From Melampsora larici-populina 98AG31 (Eukaryota; Basidiomycota; Pucciniomycetes; Pucciniales; Melampsoraceae), in assembly GCF_000204055.1 (NCBI RefSeq), contig NW_006768787.1, forward strand, positions 550,309 through 614,308: a DNA stretch of 64,000 nucleotides, read 5' to 3'. Positions within the stretch are counted from its first letter, which is position 1. The number at the start of each line of letters is the position of its first letter. Positions 45,703 through 57,691 of the stretch are shown here, piece after piece. A program made the position numbers and the translations under genes. Under the pieces are notes generated by a model. It was given only the letters and a program-made list of their open reading frames with translations, was not told the origin of the DNA and ran no database searches.

Positions 45703-48700
45703 TCAATATGAATGAGGAAAGGCGGTTGGGGGATATTGAGACGCAAGCAGGCTTGTACATCTTACATCTGGCTTCGCCAGTGTTCTAAAAGGATTCGGTT
45801 TTGACGCAGGGACGGGGGGGAAAAACTGAATAGAAATCCAAGTGTCGGTAATCAAGGGTCCGTCTAACACTGGGACTCGTCGATGATGAAAAATTGACTC
45901 TATCTGACCAAAGGTTATGATGCCGCCTCGGAGTGATTTAGTAATTACTACACTGTTGTTCGGATTGTCAGATTTGGTGGAAAAGATGATCCCGTCCCGA
46001 GTTATACGTGGTACGTGTCTTGCCAAGGTAATAAACGGAGAATAACGAGCTGAAGCTTCTTTTGACAGGAGGCACCACTCTGTCGACGGGATCCATCTGC
46101 AATTGTCAAATTTTTCGAAGTTCAGGCGCTGGACCAATTGTTGGAAGATTCCATTTTCAATCGGTGAGCGTGAGTCAGAGCTTTTGGAGGACTTGGCAAC
46201 GAATGTTTCGGGTTCGATGATGCGCAAGAGCTGGGTGCGATAAGGAACGATTGCATCGGGAAGTCTTCCATCTCTGAGTATAGCTGCAAGATTTCCAGCC
46301 CGACAGAAGCTTTTGAGAAAAGTCATTTCAAGTTCACCTGAAATGAGAACGGATTTGATCAGGAACACAAAAAAGAAAAAAGTGGATGCCATCATATGAG
46401 ATTCCTCACCCAGGTGGTTGTTGTGACAGGCCTTCAGGACTCGTCCCATCAATCGTTCAAAAGGGAACAACCACCAAGCTCGGACGGGGCCAAATTTTTC
46501 AAGGCAGTTGGCGAGGTGGAACGCCATATGGTGATTGGGTGCGGGTTTACAATGCGGGAAAAGTAAATGAGCTCCCTTCATGTAAGAGTGAAGGTGGGTA
46601 CGATAGCGAGAGATTCGTTCTGCCGACATCGAACGCTTGAGAGCGAGATTCACTGATGATACCAGATGGGCGAAGTTCTGTAGCAAGGACAGGTGGCCCT
46701 GATCGCCATCGCTCCAAATCGGGACAAGGATCAGGGGGAGTTGGGCAGTGAATAGATTCCTCCATTCATCAGCCTTGAGCTTCCCGTAGCTTTTCTTACC
46801 CAAGGTCGGACAGGGTCGCTGAATCCACGTTGGAAGATGAACTCGAGGAAGCAGTGCATTTATTCGAGAGAGCATCTTTTTGTCGAATACAATACAGTCC
46901 TCGTGGGGTTCAACCCACACACCATTCCAACCTGTGTTCTCAAAGTCTGGATCTGTGGATGAATTATCTGTACTGCAGGCCAGGTCATTAAAATGCACGC
47001 CAGATGCTGATGTTGGAAGGTCGCCGGGTACCGAATCAAAAGGTTCTTCAGAGTGTTCGGAAGCCATATCATTAAGTAAATCTTGAATCTCAGGTACAGT
47101 TGCTGGTCGTGGCTCTGGTTCGTCCTCCTCGTCATCTTGCATAGCCCAAAAACGACGGCAATGCCAGTTGAGTAACCCTAATAAGAGGTTGTGCATTGAA
47201 TCAACGACCTGAAAGTCGATTAAATTCCAGTAGTCTAGCTCGAGGAGGACGGAATAGCGCACGCCGTGATTCTCGAAAATCTTTTGACGTTCTGAAGGAC
47301 TGGCCGCGTTCTTGGAAGCGTAGGCATGTTTTTTGTGCTCATCAAAATTCCGACAACGCCAAGTGGTGTAATCGATGTTGTGAATTTCAGAAAGCGGAAG
47401 GCCGCAAAAAGAGCAAAAGTTCGTAGAGGTTATGCTAGCTAATCCAAGTGTACGACGGATCGCCGGAAGGTCGGCAACGAACGTAAGGAGAGCCGCGCGA
47501 ATTAAGCGACCTTGAGGATGCTGTGGAGTCTTGGATAGGAAAATCCCTGTTGACCAAAGCCGTTTAAGCTGGATAACAACTGGAGAGAGGATCCAGTTTG
47601 TTTGTTCAAGAGACGGTTCACTAGGACCGGGGGCGATTCCAACAATGAAGATATTTTCGGGGGAATATCTGATCTTGAAAGGCAATGTTAAACATATAAG
47701 GACGATGAATGTGATCGATACTTTGCGACCACTCTGTTTGTTGCCATACGGGTTGATGCCGTCAACAAACATGGAAAATGAAAGGTTTCCGCTTCGAGAA
47801 GTGAACTGGGATCCGTCAGGAGCTTTGAAATTCTTCCACGCAAAGGATTGGTGGATGTCGTGAATTTCTTGCTTCGATGAATAAGGTTGACAAGAATCAA
47901 TCAGGGATTCATCCAGTGATTCTTCGACACCTGGCCGACAAATGAACCGTGCAAGCCATGCCTCGAGGTCCTGGAATCCAGTTTGACGGATGGGACGACG
48001 GTCCTTGAACAGCGGTCGAGAACAAGTGACAGCGCCTTCTTGGACCACGTGGACATCTGGAATTTCGAGCGAAGGTGGAAGGAATGCCGATTCAAATAAC
48101 CCAGGGACGGTGTTCACGGGGAAGTTACATAGCTCTGGAGTGTGACCGATCCGGTATAAAGCAAAGCACGATGGGCAAGTGTTGAGGACTGCAAGGCAAG
48201 GGTTGAGATTGAGTGCAACAAAAACTGTTGAAATGTCAACAGGTAGTTCTTCAAGTTCTCTTTGTTGAGTATATAATAATTTCGTGCGGGCCTCAGTAGA
48301 CGTCGATCCAGCCTCTTTGACTAATTGGATGTAATCACGTTGGGACCTCAAAACCCAATTCAAGTTGAGGGATGATAAATTCGCAAACACCGCAAGTGAC
48401 GCAGCGAACAAAAGAGGATACAGCTGGACCGGATCAATGCCATATACTTTATGTGACATGTATAACGCTGGCAAAAGAGTAAGTCAGCTGGTCTTCACAC
48501 AGAACGGGTAATTGATTCACTTACTTGTATCAAAAGAGGCCTGATTTTGAGATTCAGTTCCATGAGCTCGTGGTGGATCATTACTACCGCCAGCTTCGGG
48601 AGACGCATGACGAGCCTCATGGCTGCTCCGAGAAGATGAGCTGTGCGTTGGTGTACCCGGTTGCGAATCTTGGGAGGAAGAGGACTGCGAATTGGTGGGT

Positions 48701-48909
48701 ATGTGAGGGCGCGGGGTTGGAAACAAGTCTTGAGGAGCGTGGACAGACAAGTGGCGAAACTGGTCTGCCAGTTGATGGGCCTTCATTGTCGCAACACTGA
48801 CACAATTGCCATTCTGATCTTCTCCATTGGCATCGATGTATAGCTGCTGACCGCAACAATGAGTGATACATCGACAGACAGCAAGCCGGTAAGTAGAACG
48901 CGGAGGCAT
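45703..48909 (-). CDS. Tnp2-type (CACTA/EnSpm) transposase, full length, three exons
   Basis: Predicted DNA transposase of the fungal 'transposase family tnp2' group. Exons are 48909-48525, 48467-46410 and 46337-45703. Intron 1 (48468-48524, 57 nt) and intron 2 (46338-46409, 72 nt, GTGAGG...TTTCAG) keep the frame; intron 2 is itself in frame, so unspliced DNA also reads open. The product is about 1025 aa. The N-terminal exon has a CRCITHCCG...C zinc-binding-like cluster and a Ser/Pro-rich linker. Then come NTCPSCFALY (residue ~225), FVDGINPYGNK (~363), PENIFIVGIAPGPSEPSL (~400), RGxLIRAALLTFVADLPAIR-type core (~450-466), FCSFC (~480) and VVDSMHNLLLGLL (~549), followed by PFERL and the GELEMTFLKSFCRAGNL end motif. 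The acidic residues of these blocks are the likely catalytic ones. A TATA box lies just upstream. No stop or frameshift was seen, unusual in this window. Confidence 0.88.
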
Positions 48910-48938
48910 CGTTGATGCAGAAGCCCTTCAATTGAATC

Positions 48939-48947
48939 TATATATAA
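48939..48947 (-). promoter_or_regulatory. TATA box of the transposase gene
   Basis: TTATATATA on the minus strand, about 30 nt upstream of the ATG at 48909, implying a very short 5' leader. Confidence 0.55.
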
Positions 48948-49600
48948 GTGCGGAGATGGGTTGAAAATCCAAAAATTGGATAAGCCGTATATGAATGAAT
49001 TGAGTGATATGAATGACCGAGAGAATCTGAAAGAAAGAGTTTGCTTGCGGTAAATATATGAAAAATCATACGATGAAACAATGGCGATGTATTCAGAGGG
49101 TATCTAAGCGGTTGAAACTGAAAGATCGAGCTGGTTACTTGAGCAACAAAGCGGAAGCATCAGTCTGAGTGTTGTGAAAAAGGTAGCCGAAATCATGTGC
49201 GCGCATATTGTCAAACTCGCAAGGGTTGAATCACAACAGTCGTTGTTTGCTGATAGCAAATGGGGTTAATGGTCGGTGAAAGCAAAAACGGTGATAACGT
49301 GGTCCATATTGTTCGGTCTTGTTTGGTATGAGGAGGGTACATATGTATGTGGGTCCGTGGGGAAACAGGTGAAATAATGTTTGGTCAGTACGTACATAAT
49401 CTTTCTTTGAAAGGCGAGAAGTTGTCTGTGCAGGCGGGGACTAACCCTGACTGGCCTACCACCGGTGTACCCTGCACCCCCTTGCAAGTCATGATACGGT
49501 GGGTTTCTTCATAAGAACTTTGAATTTGTTCCAAACTACCTTGACAGTTGACTTGAAAAAACAACATTTCGGCCATTTCGCACCCGATTCCCCCAATCTA
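48948..49600. other. intergenic region between divergent genes
   Basis: No gene is supported. It contains the promoters of the transposase gene (minus) and the gene at 49678 (plus). TATAAG at 49601-49606 precedes the latter ATG by about 75 nt. Confidence 0.4.
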
Positions 49601-49677
49601 TAAGTGCACCTGGTGCTTCCTTACCTCGATTCATATATGCTTAGCTGATTTTATTGTTGAGGTATCAGAAAGTGATA

Positions 49678-50467
49678 ATGCTCCCACCTTTTCTACTGGA
49701 TGACGACCGCGGCCTCATGCCCGAGTTGCAAAACTTAGCTGTTCACGATCGAAGGCCACTTTCATTACTGTCGAGGGCTAATCCGGATGACCGTGCCAGC
49801 GATTTCAACATTTCCGTTAGAGGTTCCCTCACGCGTTACCACATCTTCGAAGTCAAGGATGCCGTTGCGACCCACGTAGAAAAATACAACTTTCTAAGCA
49901 CCTTGGAGCTTGACGCAATAGAAAGCACGGCTTACATGGTAGAGGATCACCTTATAAACATCGTCGCCAAGGTCCACGACACTGAAAAGGTGATGTCGTA
50001 CTGCAAGATGTTGTTGCGTTCGACGGACCCCGATGTGATTCGTCACCGTAAGCTATACAAGAGGCAAATCAAAGAGTCACTCGAACAGCACAAACTGATG
50101 AAGAAAACATCGAAACGTTTCTACAAAGATGCCGCGTACCTTTGGGCCCTATTATCAGAGGAGACGTGAGTTTTTGACGTGATAACATCGAAAGGGGTGA
50201 AAGTTCATGAGATGTGCTAACTTACAAAGAATATACCTTCCTATCTTCGCCTATTCAAACCCAGTAAACGCACTTGTGACTACGAGGATGCGGTTGCCGC
50301 TGGGCACGTGCCAGAACCCGCCGAAAACTAACCTGATTCATCTTGACAGGCAAAACGGTGATAGTGGAGAGTCGAGACGTGAGTATCTGACCTGATAACA
50401 TCTGAAAGGGATGAATGTTTAAGAGACTGACTTACATATTTCCCTTCTTATATTAGCCGTATCGTGA
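49678..50467 (+). CDS. hypothetical protein, 215 aa, three exons
   Basis: The ATG is at 49678 (MLPPFLLDDDRG). Exons are 49678-50165, 50230-50378 and 50457-50467. The introns (GTGAGT...AAAG and GTGAGT...TTAG) keep the frame, and the last exon adds only PVS before TGA. The protein is mainly helical and charged: a central part (YMVEDHLINIVAKVHDTEKVM) and a basic segment (RHRKLYKRQIKESLEQHKLMKK). No signal peptide or membrane helix was seen. I do not recognise the family. It is open throughout and has higher GC than the flanking repeats. It sits next to the transposase gene, head to head, as one of several intact genes in this block. It could be an element-borne accessory gene or a lineage-specific host gene. 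Confidence 0.65.
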
Positions 50468-51167
50468 GTGGCAAGAAAGTGAATGGCTTGGTTTTGGTTA
50501 TCCTCTCGCCTCAAACTCTTCTCTTTCGCTGAATGTAATGTATAAGGAAAGCTAGTTAGATTTTGTGATTGGTGGTAGATATGTACAATCCATATGTAGT
50601 TAGGATCTCAAGGCTCTGGCAGTGGGATTCAAATGGAATTCATCAACAAGCCCAGCTTATGTATTGAAACTGTCTCTTTTAGTTGTATTCGAGTCACGCG
50701 CAATCATCACGGACTAGAATGCTATTGTATGGACCGCAAAGTTCGGTTACTTTGTCTTTATATTATTATTGAATGAAGACTGGAAAAAAAATACACATAA
50801 CTCGAACAACATGAAAAAATTAAAATATCCCATGTCTTCCCAACATTCAATTGATAAACTTTCCCAAGAGCTATTTTCCGTCTTACAAAGAGAGCGAAAG
50901 ACTGCCAAGATAGAGTGTACACCGGTCTTGTTCAGATTTAATTTAGGCCGCATCTGTTGTATATGTACATACAAGAACTATCTGGGTCCAAAGGAGAAGT
51001 ATGAGGAATCATGATCATTGTCCGTTCCGATTGTTGTGGCGGTGTCGAGGGCTTGTCCGCAGTTCCTGTGTTTTTATGTTGTTACTAAAAGGTTCGAGAG
51101 AAAAAAGACATCTGAAAACATACCTGAAGATGCAAGGATTCATCGAAACGCACAAGCGGGTCCGCCT
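50468..51167. other. intergenic region
   Basis: Open frames at 50747-51014 lie on both strands over the same DNA, and neither has features. No gene is supported. Confidence 0.35.
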
Positions 51168-51543
51168 TCATTGCTCCGAAGTTACAGGGGTATCTGAGGT
51201 ACAGTTTAATTGCTTATAAGTAGCTTGATCGAAAGGAAACATCATAGTATACTGGATACTTACCTGGAGCCGCGTGGACCATGTCCTCAAAATACACAAG
51301 TAAGTCTTCTTCAGGACGCCAGATAGAACAAGCCAGGATGCAAGGGAGCACCAAGTCTTTGAAGCGTTCAATGGAGGCTTCTCTGGTGAGTGGACCAACG
51401 GGTCTCGTGATGACAGTGTTGGGAAAGAAAATTTGAAAAATCTCTTCGAGCTCTTCGGCTGAAGCAAGGTTATAATCATAGCCACGCGGGATAATAAACT
51501 TATGAAGAGGGCGTGGAATTGTGAACTTGAAGACATTCGTCAT
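51168..51543 (-). CDS. hypothetical protein, 101 aa, two exons
   Basis: Exon 1 is 51543-51264 and exon 2 is 51193-51168 (DTPVTSEQ-stop); the 70 nt intron (51194-51263, GTAAGT...CTCAG) keeps the frame. The protein has NVFKFTIPRPLHKFIIPRGY, an acidic helix (SAEELEEIFQIFF) and FEDMVHAAP. An in-frame ATG at 51591 would add 16 residues. I prefer 51543, because a TATATA at 51605-51610 lies only about 15 nt before the first ATG but about 62 nt before the second. Function unknown. It is one of the compact genes in the 45.7-59.3 kb block. Confidence 0.6.
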
Positions 51544-52028
51544 CTTGTAAAACGGTCCGGTGGGTGGTTTCAGAAGTGATGGGTGAATCATGATTACTAG
51601 TAGTATATAATAGGCAGAATAGAGGATATCAGCGTTGGACGTAGGGCAGTGCGACTGATTAAAAAGCGTCGAACTGGATATTGTCAGTGAGAGGGGTAGA
51701 CTTTAATTGTTGGCAAAGTGCAAAGAAGGCCTGGTTTTATTCTCAAGATAAGTATTAGAATCGTTTTCGTTCCTCTCTTCTGGGTTCCCTTTTGACAAAG
51801 AAAGGGAACCTCTGTGCAATCCTGTTGTAAGTGTGGCACATCAGTTGCCTTTCTCCAGGCTTAAGTGCGCTGTGCTGACCAGTGGATCTGCGTTCAGGGT
51901 GATTCCTGGTTTAGTTGTGAAAGAGTATGAGTATCACATATTGCCTATGAAGGAGAGCTGAGTGTGAAAGTTATCAAAGTCAGCAGCGGGAGGGGGACTT
52001 TGAATACTCTGCTGAGTATTTGAACAAG

Positions 52029-52036
52029 TATATATA
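52029..52036 (+). promoter_or_regulatory. TATA box of the gene at 52156
   Basis: TATATATA in GTATATATAGGGC, 120 nt upstream of the ATG. This is compatible with a leader of roughly 90 nt. Confidence 0.5.
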
Positions 52037-52155
52037 GGGCGAAAAAAGACAGCCTTTCGCAAACTTACCAGATACTATCTTATCATCACCCCTCATACGT
52101 AATTATCAACTCCGCTTCAATTACTGCTCCTTTTGGTGATAATAATCGTAACACC

Positions 52156-52995
52156 ATGACAAGCCAACCTGCCAAAACTCCGCTTCAGAAGACCATTACA
52201 GGCCCGACTGCCGACCATCAGCTTCAAGAATTCATACCATTAATGATCCAGCACCCTTATTCCGCCATCCTTAATACGGTCCCAAATGAGTTACAATATT
52301 TGCTGAAACATCCTGATGTTGATTACAACTCTCGTAAAACTACTATTGGTAATTTGCGATCAATGATGGTGTGGTTCAACTTCAAAGTCGAACTTCCTTC
52401 ACATGCACGCAAAGCCAAGATCGTGGATTATTACCTAAAACAATTCCTACCCGAGCTTCTCAAGGTTCTTCCCCCCGTTCAGGACAGACCATCGAACGCT
52501 GCTACCAACGATGACCGTGCAACTGCCGGAGGCGATACTAGAATGGGAGATGCTACGGCTACGTACATCAACCCGAATGCAAAGACTTCCACCAAGAGCG
52601 TCCTTTTCGACTTGATACTCCCACGCATGAAACCCCAAATGATTCTACCAACGTTTTGTAGACCGGATATGATCAAACTATTTTATAAGTTTGTTGACAC
52701 AACATTAAACAAGCCAGCGCCTACTTCAAACCCAGAATTTGTACGTCGACCCCGTGTGGAGAAACTCGAGGACTTGGTGGGGTCAGATTGCGACATGATT
52801 CGACACGCGATACAGTGTTATGCTCCGAATGTTTTCATCCCGATGGGAATGTGCGACGTCCCTATCCTGTTAAAACTCTACGCGTTATTTGTCCAAGGCA
52901 ACGACAATGCGGCCAACGATCTGTGTGAAGGTGTCCATTACCATGTAATTGATCCTAATCAGCTTAAGCCTTTCGAGGACACTGTAGCTTACTGA
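52156..52995 (+). CDS. hypothetical protein, 279 aa, single exon
   Basis: An uninterrupted frame from ATG 52156 (ACACCATGA context) to TGA at 52993-52995. The N-terminal part (LQEFIPLMIQHPYSAILNTV; LMMVWFNFKVELP-like helices) and the C-terminal part (LVGSDCDMIRHAIQCYAPNV; ILLKLYALFVQGNDNAANDL) are separated by a low-complexity Ala/Asp/Thr linker at residues ~112-140. No membrane helix or signal peptide. I do not recognise the family. Its codon use and lack of stops set it apart from the decayed repeats outside the block. It may belong to a repeat-borne gene set with the neighbouring transposase, or be a lineage-specific fungal gene. Confidence 0.7.
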   Translation: MTSQPAKTPLQKTITGPTADHQLQEFIPLMIQHPYSAILNTVPNELQYLLKHPDVDYNSRKTTIGNLRSMMVWFNFKVELPSHARKAKIVDYYLKQFLPELLKVLPPVQDRPSNAATNDDRATAGGDTRMGDATATYINPNAKTSTKSVLFDLILPRMKPQMILPTFCRPDMIKLFYKFVDTTLNKPAPTSNPEFVRRPRVEKLEDLVGSDCDMIRHAIQCYAPNVFIPMGMCDVPILLKLYALFVQGNDNAANDLCEGVHYHVIDPNQLKPFEDTVAY

Positions 52996-53593
52996 TCAGT
53001 AAGTTACCTTTGGGCCTTTGTACCGTTCAGATCGATTTTTGCTCACCTTTTTTTTTATCTTTGGTCAGTTGTCAGCTATATCGACATATGTTGTTATTGA
53101 GCGGTCTATTTAAGGAAGAATTCCACCGAGAGGCTCATGATGTTCTCACCTATTTTTCAGTTTTGTACATAATCTCATATTTTTTGTTACTTTGGAATGA
53201 AGAGGACTTGACTCAAATCATGTTGAATTTTGTGCAAAACCCTTCAAATCCTATTTGGATATGTGAGTCAATCACTCTACTGACTCTCTTTATCTTCAAA
53301 TCCACTGGAGGCGCAAGATCATATTACAGATTTAGAGAAGGTAAGAAAGATCATGAGGGCCGCGGGAATTGGAAGCCCAACCAGCGGCTCATTGTTTGTT
53401 TCGCGATATCCACAGTGTATTATTATTGACGGAATTAAGGGTAACAGAAAAATGGGAATATATACATCAGAAAATTGTGAAAGTAGTAAGACAATTTTTT
53501 GGAATAGTATTTCTAAATTTGAGGACATATAGATTAGAAAATCATGAAAGTACTAAGAAAAATTATATGATGATAGAAACCCATTACAATTAA
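52996..53593. other. AT-rich 3' flank between convergent genes
   Basis: An open frame (53010-53429) gives a hydrophobic, Leu/Tyr-rich product without recognisable domains; I do not support it as a gene. The genes at 52156 and 53594 converge here. Confidence 0.35.
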
Positions 53594-56465
53594 TCACAAC
53601 CCCAAGATTCTGGCTTGTTTTTGTAGGGGCTTCAATTTTGGTACAGGGTCAATCTCCAGCAATTCAATCTCGCTGGCATCCAGAGTGGAAAGCCACTCTT
53701 CAGAGTAACAATCAATACTTAGTCCGGCTGGAGCAGGTATCATACTTTCCTTCCTATCCTCTCCCTTTTCACGTATCCTGACTCGAGGTTTTGCTCCGGA
53801 TACCCCCTTGGGACTTTCTTTTTTCTTTCGCTCTTGGTATTGATCTAATTGCACTAAAAGTTTTTCTAGAGCCGCACTTCGCCAGGGGAGCCGCAAGACC
53901 CTGCAGCGCTTCTTTGCTTCGGTAGAAAAATCCTCCTCATCGTCGGTCTCATCGTCACTCGAAGCTGCCTTGATGAGCGGACATAACGACCACATATTGG
54001 TCAAAGATGTAGCAGTGTTACATCTTCGCTTCTTCCACTATAAATGACAAAGTATTTATGACGTCAGCTGGAGTTTATCAGCGTTAAATGTTTGAAATAA
54101 CAAGGACAACTCACAACATTCAGTCTACCTCTCCGCACTCCAAGCTTTTCACGGGCTTGCAGTTCAGCACCTGACATGGTGGTGTATTCACGAAAGCTAT
54201 CGAAGCATAGAAAATTCAGGCCCGACAAATCTCAGAGTCGGTTACCTAGTTTTCAGTTCACATACGGAACACAAACCAAATTGATAAAGCAACCACTTAC
54301 ACGCGTTGAATTCTTTGCCTGGCGTGCAATGTGATAGCATTGTAAACTACAGAAGACTTCGCTTCTGACTTCGTAACGTCATCGTATTCGCCGCATTGTA
54401 CCAATCGAATAAATATGGCGGTAGCTAGTTGCCACAAGAACTTGTTCTCCGGAGAGCTCATTTGATTCTCCCAGATCGGTCGGAATGATTGTACCCCTAC
54501 GCTTCTCATCATCTTCCACATGATAAGCAAGACTTGAGGATTAGCGTCTGCGCCGCCAGGTCCGCCTCGGTAGGGATAATGTGGATCCCTCTCGCCTCCC
54601 TCAAGGTTTTCCGCTTCGCCAACGTCATCCAAATCCAATCTACAATCGACGAAGTCCTTTGGTAATCTTTGCTTCCATTGCGATCTCTCACGCTCGCTTG
54701 CGCTAGGAGGTACCCGGCCGTCTTTTTTTACTCCCATAAGTGTCCAGATATGTGATCGAATGCGACGCTACGCACGAGTTATCAGCAAATCAAATTGAAT
54801 TGTTTTATCTGAAGAGATAGCTTACTAAGAAGTCTCCCCCTCACGGTTTTTTTGCCTTCTTTCCATCCCGAGTCCCTCCAGTGGAACCTTTATTAGCCTC
54901 CATCTTCTTCATAACTCTGGCGATGTTGCGGACAACGTGGCCTATCTGAGAAACATTCTGGTTCGTTTTTCTGATTGCGTTCTTCATCTGCTTCATGTTC
55001 CTGTTACAGTCGTGGCAATCTGGGTGATCAGACATCTCATTGTCATCGTTGAAAGGGTCAGGATCTATATCAGATATGCCAATATCTTCCATGATATCGT
55101 CAATTTCTCCGGACACCTTCTTGCTCGCGACAGAATCAGCTTGTGATGTGGGAGACTCAGGGCCACGTGAGTCTCTGTCAGTATCCATTTGCTCGAAATT
55201 CTCGTCCTCAGAACGATCCTCAAATTCGTTTTCTTGAGGATCGAACTCGCTTCCAGAATCCGTAACCGCTCGTTGCTTTCCTTTGTCTTTGGCCGTCAGG
55301 TCAGTAGGTCTGGGGCGCGGCAAGGCTGTGCCTCTTTCACGACTCGGAAATTCGACAGGAGGATATAAATTACGCCGGGCCACGCTCCCAGCCACAGGTA
55401 TGACAGGGTTAGGAGGTATCCCAGTCCCTCTAGCGTTATTTGGAACATGTGAGCAAGAATCTATAACCAAAACATAACTTATCAATGACACATAGACACT
55501 ATTTGATATCTACCGAAATGAAAATCACCCGATGCGGATTCCTCGTCATCTTCAGAATCAACGATCCTCCGGACGCATCTCTTCTTGGATTTATTCGCAG
55601 GCTGTACGACGCTAACTCGACCTGCAAAGACACAGAGCTGTCAGTCTGGAAAGTGCGAAGTGGACCTGTAGGCAGGAAACAGATGGCAAGTTACTCCGAT
55701 TTGGTGAAGGTCCGCATTCAGGGCTTGAAGATGACCTTGAGCGCCGCGAAAGAGTCCTCTGAGTGCCATTGATAGCATCGTCAGAGCGATCCGAGCAACT
55801 ACCAGGTTCCGTGGGACGGGTGACTGTTGCGGGAATTACCCAATGGTCAATTGGGTCTAGAGATTAGTCGTGGTCATCATCGCTCACCTTGCACAACAGA
55901 TTTATCAGGCCGTTGTGGTAGATTTGCGACCCGCCGAGCGGTGTCAGTCTCTGATTCCAAGGATAACAAACAAAATATTGCTCAAGCGTCAGTTCCTGTT
56001 CCCAAAGATGCATGGGCACACTATAGACTGCTTATGTGGACAAAATAGCTGGCAGAGCTGCAATAGTTCGGCTCGCTGCATTCTACTAGATCCTACGATT
56101 TTGAAGGGCTTCATCTTTTTACGAAGGTCTTGAAGGGACATATCCTCATCATTATCACCGGCCGCACCTGTCCCGTCTGCTCGTCCCTCGTGTTCTGATT
56201 GAAGTTGGTCATGGGGTGAAGCTGCAAGTTCCAGATTCTCCGTACTTTGAATCCTGGTGGCTGTGATGGCTCCGCTTTTTCTAACCCAAACTTTTGCCTT
56301 TACGACCGCACGATCTATAGAGAAGAGCTCATATCAGTACAATTGCTCTTCTGGCGGAAGGACAGCAATCTACAAAATACCTTTTTCGCCCTCAGCTGAC
56401 TCGGATGCTCGTCGTTTTCTGAGATTCCAAGTGGAAGGTGGTACTTTTGGGTCTTGAGACTTCAT
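53594..56465 (-). CDS. hypothetical protein gene, nine exons, one in-frame TGA in exon 6
   Basis: Starting at ATG 56465 (MKSQDPKVPPSTWNLRKRR), exons 56465-56381, 56314-56022, 55948-55888, 55823-55695, 55621-55514, 55460-54826, 54767-54301, 54196-54115 and 54037-53594 join in one frame for 768 codons, with consensus GT/AG sites. A TGA interrupts codon ~432 (54841-54843), a site where CGA would fit (CpG decay). Read as it stands, the product is 431 aa, ending GKKAKKP. Visible parts: a SAP-like segment (SLQDLRKKMKPF...RAELLQLC, residues ~80-115), basic and Ser-rich linkers, an acidic stretch, CHDCNRNMKQMKNAIRKTN (Cys pair followed by a coiled coil), then after the TGA RRIRSHIWTLMGV and VRRGRLNVWKKRRC, and an acidic region. 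A nuclear, DNA-associated role is an inference. The family is unknown. A tnpA-like partner of the transposase is possible. Confidence 0.65.
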
Positions 56466-57691
56466 TGTTTGTCGAGTGGTAGCGCAAGTTGATATGCCGA
56501 AAGTTCAACAGAAGTATGTAAAAATTGAAATATGTAAAGAATGGATTCAAGAATACACTATCACAGAAAAGAACTGAGTAAAAAAGACACCGGTTTCACG
56601 GAAGCCGGGTCGTAGTATGCACTAAAGGTGGAAAGGAAGTCGATTTCGCGGATGCCGGCCGCTGGAACGAAAAGACGCTATCACAGAAACAAGGTGAGTG
56701 AGAAAGAAACCGGTATCACGGAAACTGGCTTGTAGTATAAACAAAAGGTGGAAAGAAAAAAATCGCGGAAGCCAGCTGCTAGAATGGAAATGAAGAAAGT
56801 AAAGACGACCAGGTATGTATCACGGAAGGGCTGAAAGAATGCAGTCAAGTGAAGATGAGAATTAATGATGTGTTTGAGGCAGACCCGGGAGGAGAAAGAA
56901 GAGCACACGTATCTAAATCGTCCAATGGCCTAAATCTCGATTCCCCTCGCTGTTGAAGGCCCTTTCATCTCGAATTTCTCCAAGCTGTGAACACTGTATC
57001 GATACCTACACTTGTAAGGTGATCGTACGCTATCCCTTCAGACTTCATGTTTGAATTCGCCTTTGTAAGCATTGAACGGCAAACGGACAGTCTTTCATCT
57101 GATTTTTTAAAAACAAAGAAGGAAATAATTAGCGCTCGATCTACATGTTTTGGGTCGGTTCCGAAACAAACAACAAAAGACTTACTGGTGCACCCTCATA
57201 GTATTTGGATTGACCGGCCACCACCCAACAGTTGGAGATGTTGACATAAGGTAAAAAGTGGTGAGATAGTAAGGACCAAACCGAATTCGCGTGAGTGGTC
57301 AGTAAAAATAATCTACATAATGCGGGGTTATAGGGGTTATCCACTGTTATCTATCTTCGAAAACCTAGTATGTATCACAGATCCTTTATGTATTGAGAAG
57401 AAGGCTCCGTTTTTTTGTACCAGTGGTTCACGCACGATCATAGTACGGTGGCCGTGAAAGGAATAACGTCCAGCATCAGCAGAGCATCAACCGTCCAGCA
57501 TCAGCAGAGTGTCAAGAAGTCTGACTCCTGTGCTTATAAACGTCACCAAGCTTCTGATTTCCCTTCCTCGTATTCCATTATTTTTTACCTCCAATCAATC
57601 CACATTTCAACCTTTACATCCAAATTCCAGCCTTCACTCTGTTTCGCTCGCCTTGTATAAACTTTCAAAGTTCTTAACGTCACTTTCAAAC
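56466..57691. other. intergenic region between two divergent genes
   Basis: No gene is supported. CACGGA and AAACTGG / GAAGCCGG motifs repeat at 56580-56770. An 18 bp direct duplication (CGTCCAGCATCAGCAGAG) lies at 57468-57509. TTATAAA at 57534-57540 is a likely TATA box for the plus-strand gene. Confidence 0.45.

Noticed and set aside
53010..53429. 139-codon hydrophobic frame after the 279 aa gene
   Set aside because: AT-rich, no recognisable domain, and it cannot be joined to the upstream gene by a clean splice.
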